Source of the DNA: Pseudaminobacter salicylatoxidans
GTDB taxonomy: Bacteria > Pseudomonadota > Alphaproteobacteria > Rhizobiales > Rhizobiaceae
Reading direction: 5' to 3'
Length of the DNA stretch: 64,000 nt
NCBI RefSeq assembly: GCF_003148475.1
Contig: NZ_QGGG01000001.1
Coordinates: 372,001 to 436,000 of the forward strand
The notes beneath the pieces were generated by a model. It made no database searches and was not told the origin of the DNA. It saw nothing but the letters and a program-made list of their open reading frames with translations. Positions within the stretch are counted from its first letter, which is position 1. Each line of letters begins with the position of its first letter. Of the stretch, positions 63,946 to 64,000 are shown in pieces. Position numbers and translations under genes: made by a program.

Positions 63946-64000
63946 ATGTCGAAATCCATCTTCGTCTGGGGTGGGGTCGCCCTAATCCTCCTGTCCATGG
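63946..64000 (+). CDS. Start of a membrane or exported protein, cut by the window end
   Basis: ATG 63946 follows AGGAGA and begins MSKSIFVWGGVALILLSM, which runs off the window. The hydrophobic N terminus suggests a signal peptide or membrane anchor. It lies 115 bases downstream of the ArsR-family gene on the same strand and could be its target. Too little is visible to name it. Confidence 0.5.
   Translation, partial: MSKSIFVWGGVALILLSM

Overview
The window looks like a chromosomal or chromid segment of an alphaproteobacterium of the order Hyphomicrobiales (Rhizobiales), most likely near the Phyllobacteriaceae/Brucellaceae. The grounds are the high GC content, the pcaQ-pcaDCHGB and pcaR-pcaIJF arrangements typical of rhizobia, the EryC/EryH/EryI-like sugar enzymes known from Brucella, an alphaproteobacterial ExbB with a long N-terminal extension, and a rhizobial-type iron box. 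It is almost entirely catabolic and transport genes. I see no tRNA, rRNA, CRISPR array, insertion sequence or prophage.

Layout. (1) 1-2.2 kb: an unrecognised gene, an agmatinase-family ureohydrolase and a Nudix-like protein with a degenerate Nudix box. (2) 2.7-12.2 kb, minus strand: a nine-gene carbohydrate operon with EryH-like (TIM-fold), EryI-like (RpiB), SIS-domain, SorC-type regulator, ribose-type ABC transporter (three genes), EryC-like epimerase and DhaK-DhaL kinase. This is best read as uptake and phosphorylation of a four-carbon ketose (erythrulose type) and conversion to erythrose 4-phosphate. An 18-bp palindrome occurs in front of both halves. (3) 12.5-23.5 kb: a siderophore system (ABC importer, periplasmic esterase, TonB-dependent receptor), a divergent LysR-HTH/TrpD2 fusion protein, and exbB-exbD-tonB. 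(4) 23.6-35.9 kb: a betaine region. A cobalamin riboswitch precedes a GbcA/GbcB-type Rieske demethylase pair. Then come an FAH-family hydrolase with the remnant of a deleted SDR gene upstream, a 1-Cys peroxiredoxin, a PEBP-like protein, a glycine betaine-type ABC importer, a ProC-like reductase, a TetR regulator and a divergent DgcA/StcD-like N-demethylase flavoprotein, with a 43-bp dyad between the last two.

(5) 36-39 kb: a lone cytochrome c oxidase subunit I and a crcB-crcB-DUF190 fluoride-export operon. (6) 39.1-53.4 kb: the complete 4-hydroxybenzoate/protocatechuate branch of the beta-ketoadipate pathway: pcaQ, pcaDCHGB, pobA, a LivKHMGF-type ABC importer (probably for the aromatic acid), pcaR and pcaIJF, ending in a strong terminator. 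Every enzyme from 4-hydroxybenzoate to succinyl-CoA plus acetyl-CoA is present. (7) 53.6-55.7 kb: an Lrp/AsnC regulator with a class V PLP enzyme. (8) 55.7-62.3 kb: a CUT1 sugar ABC transporter with an SIS-type isomerase/deglycase and a divergent ROK repressor. (9) 62.4-64 kb: a DUF1275 membrane protein, an ArsR-family regulator behind an AT-rich palindrome, and the start of a further gene cut by the window end.

The observations most worth following are the cobalamin riboswitch on a betaine-type Rieske oxygenase operon, the tetrulose operon with its putative SorC operator and unexplained SIS protein, and the LysR-HTH/TrpD2 fusion beside the siderophore genes.
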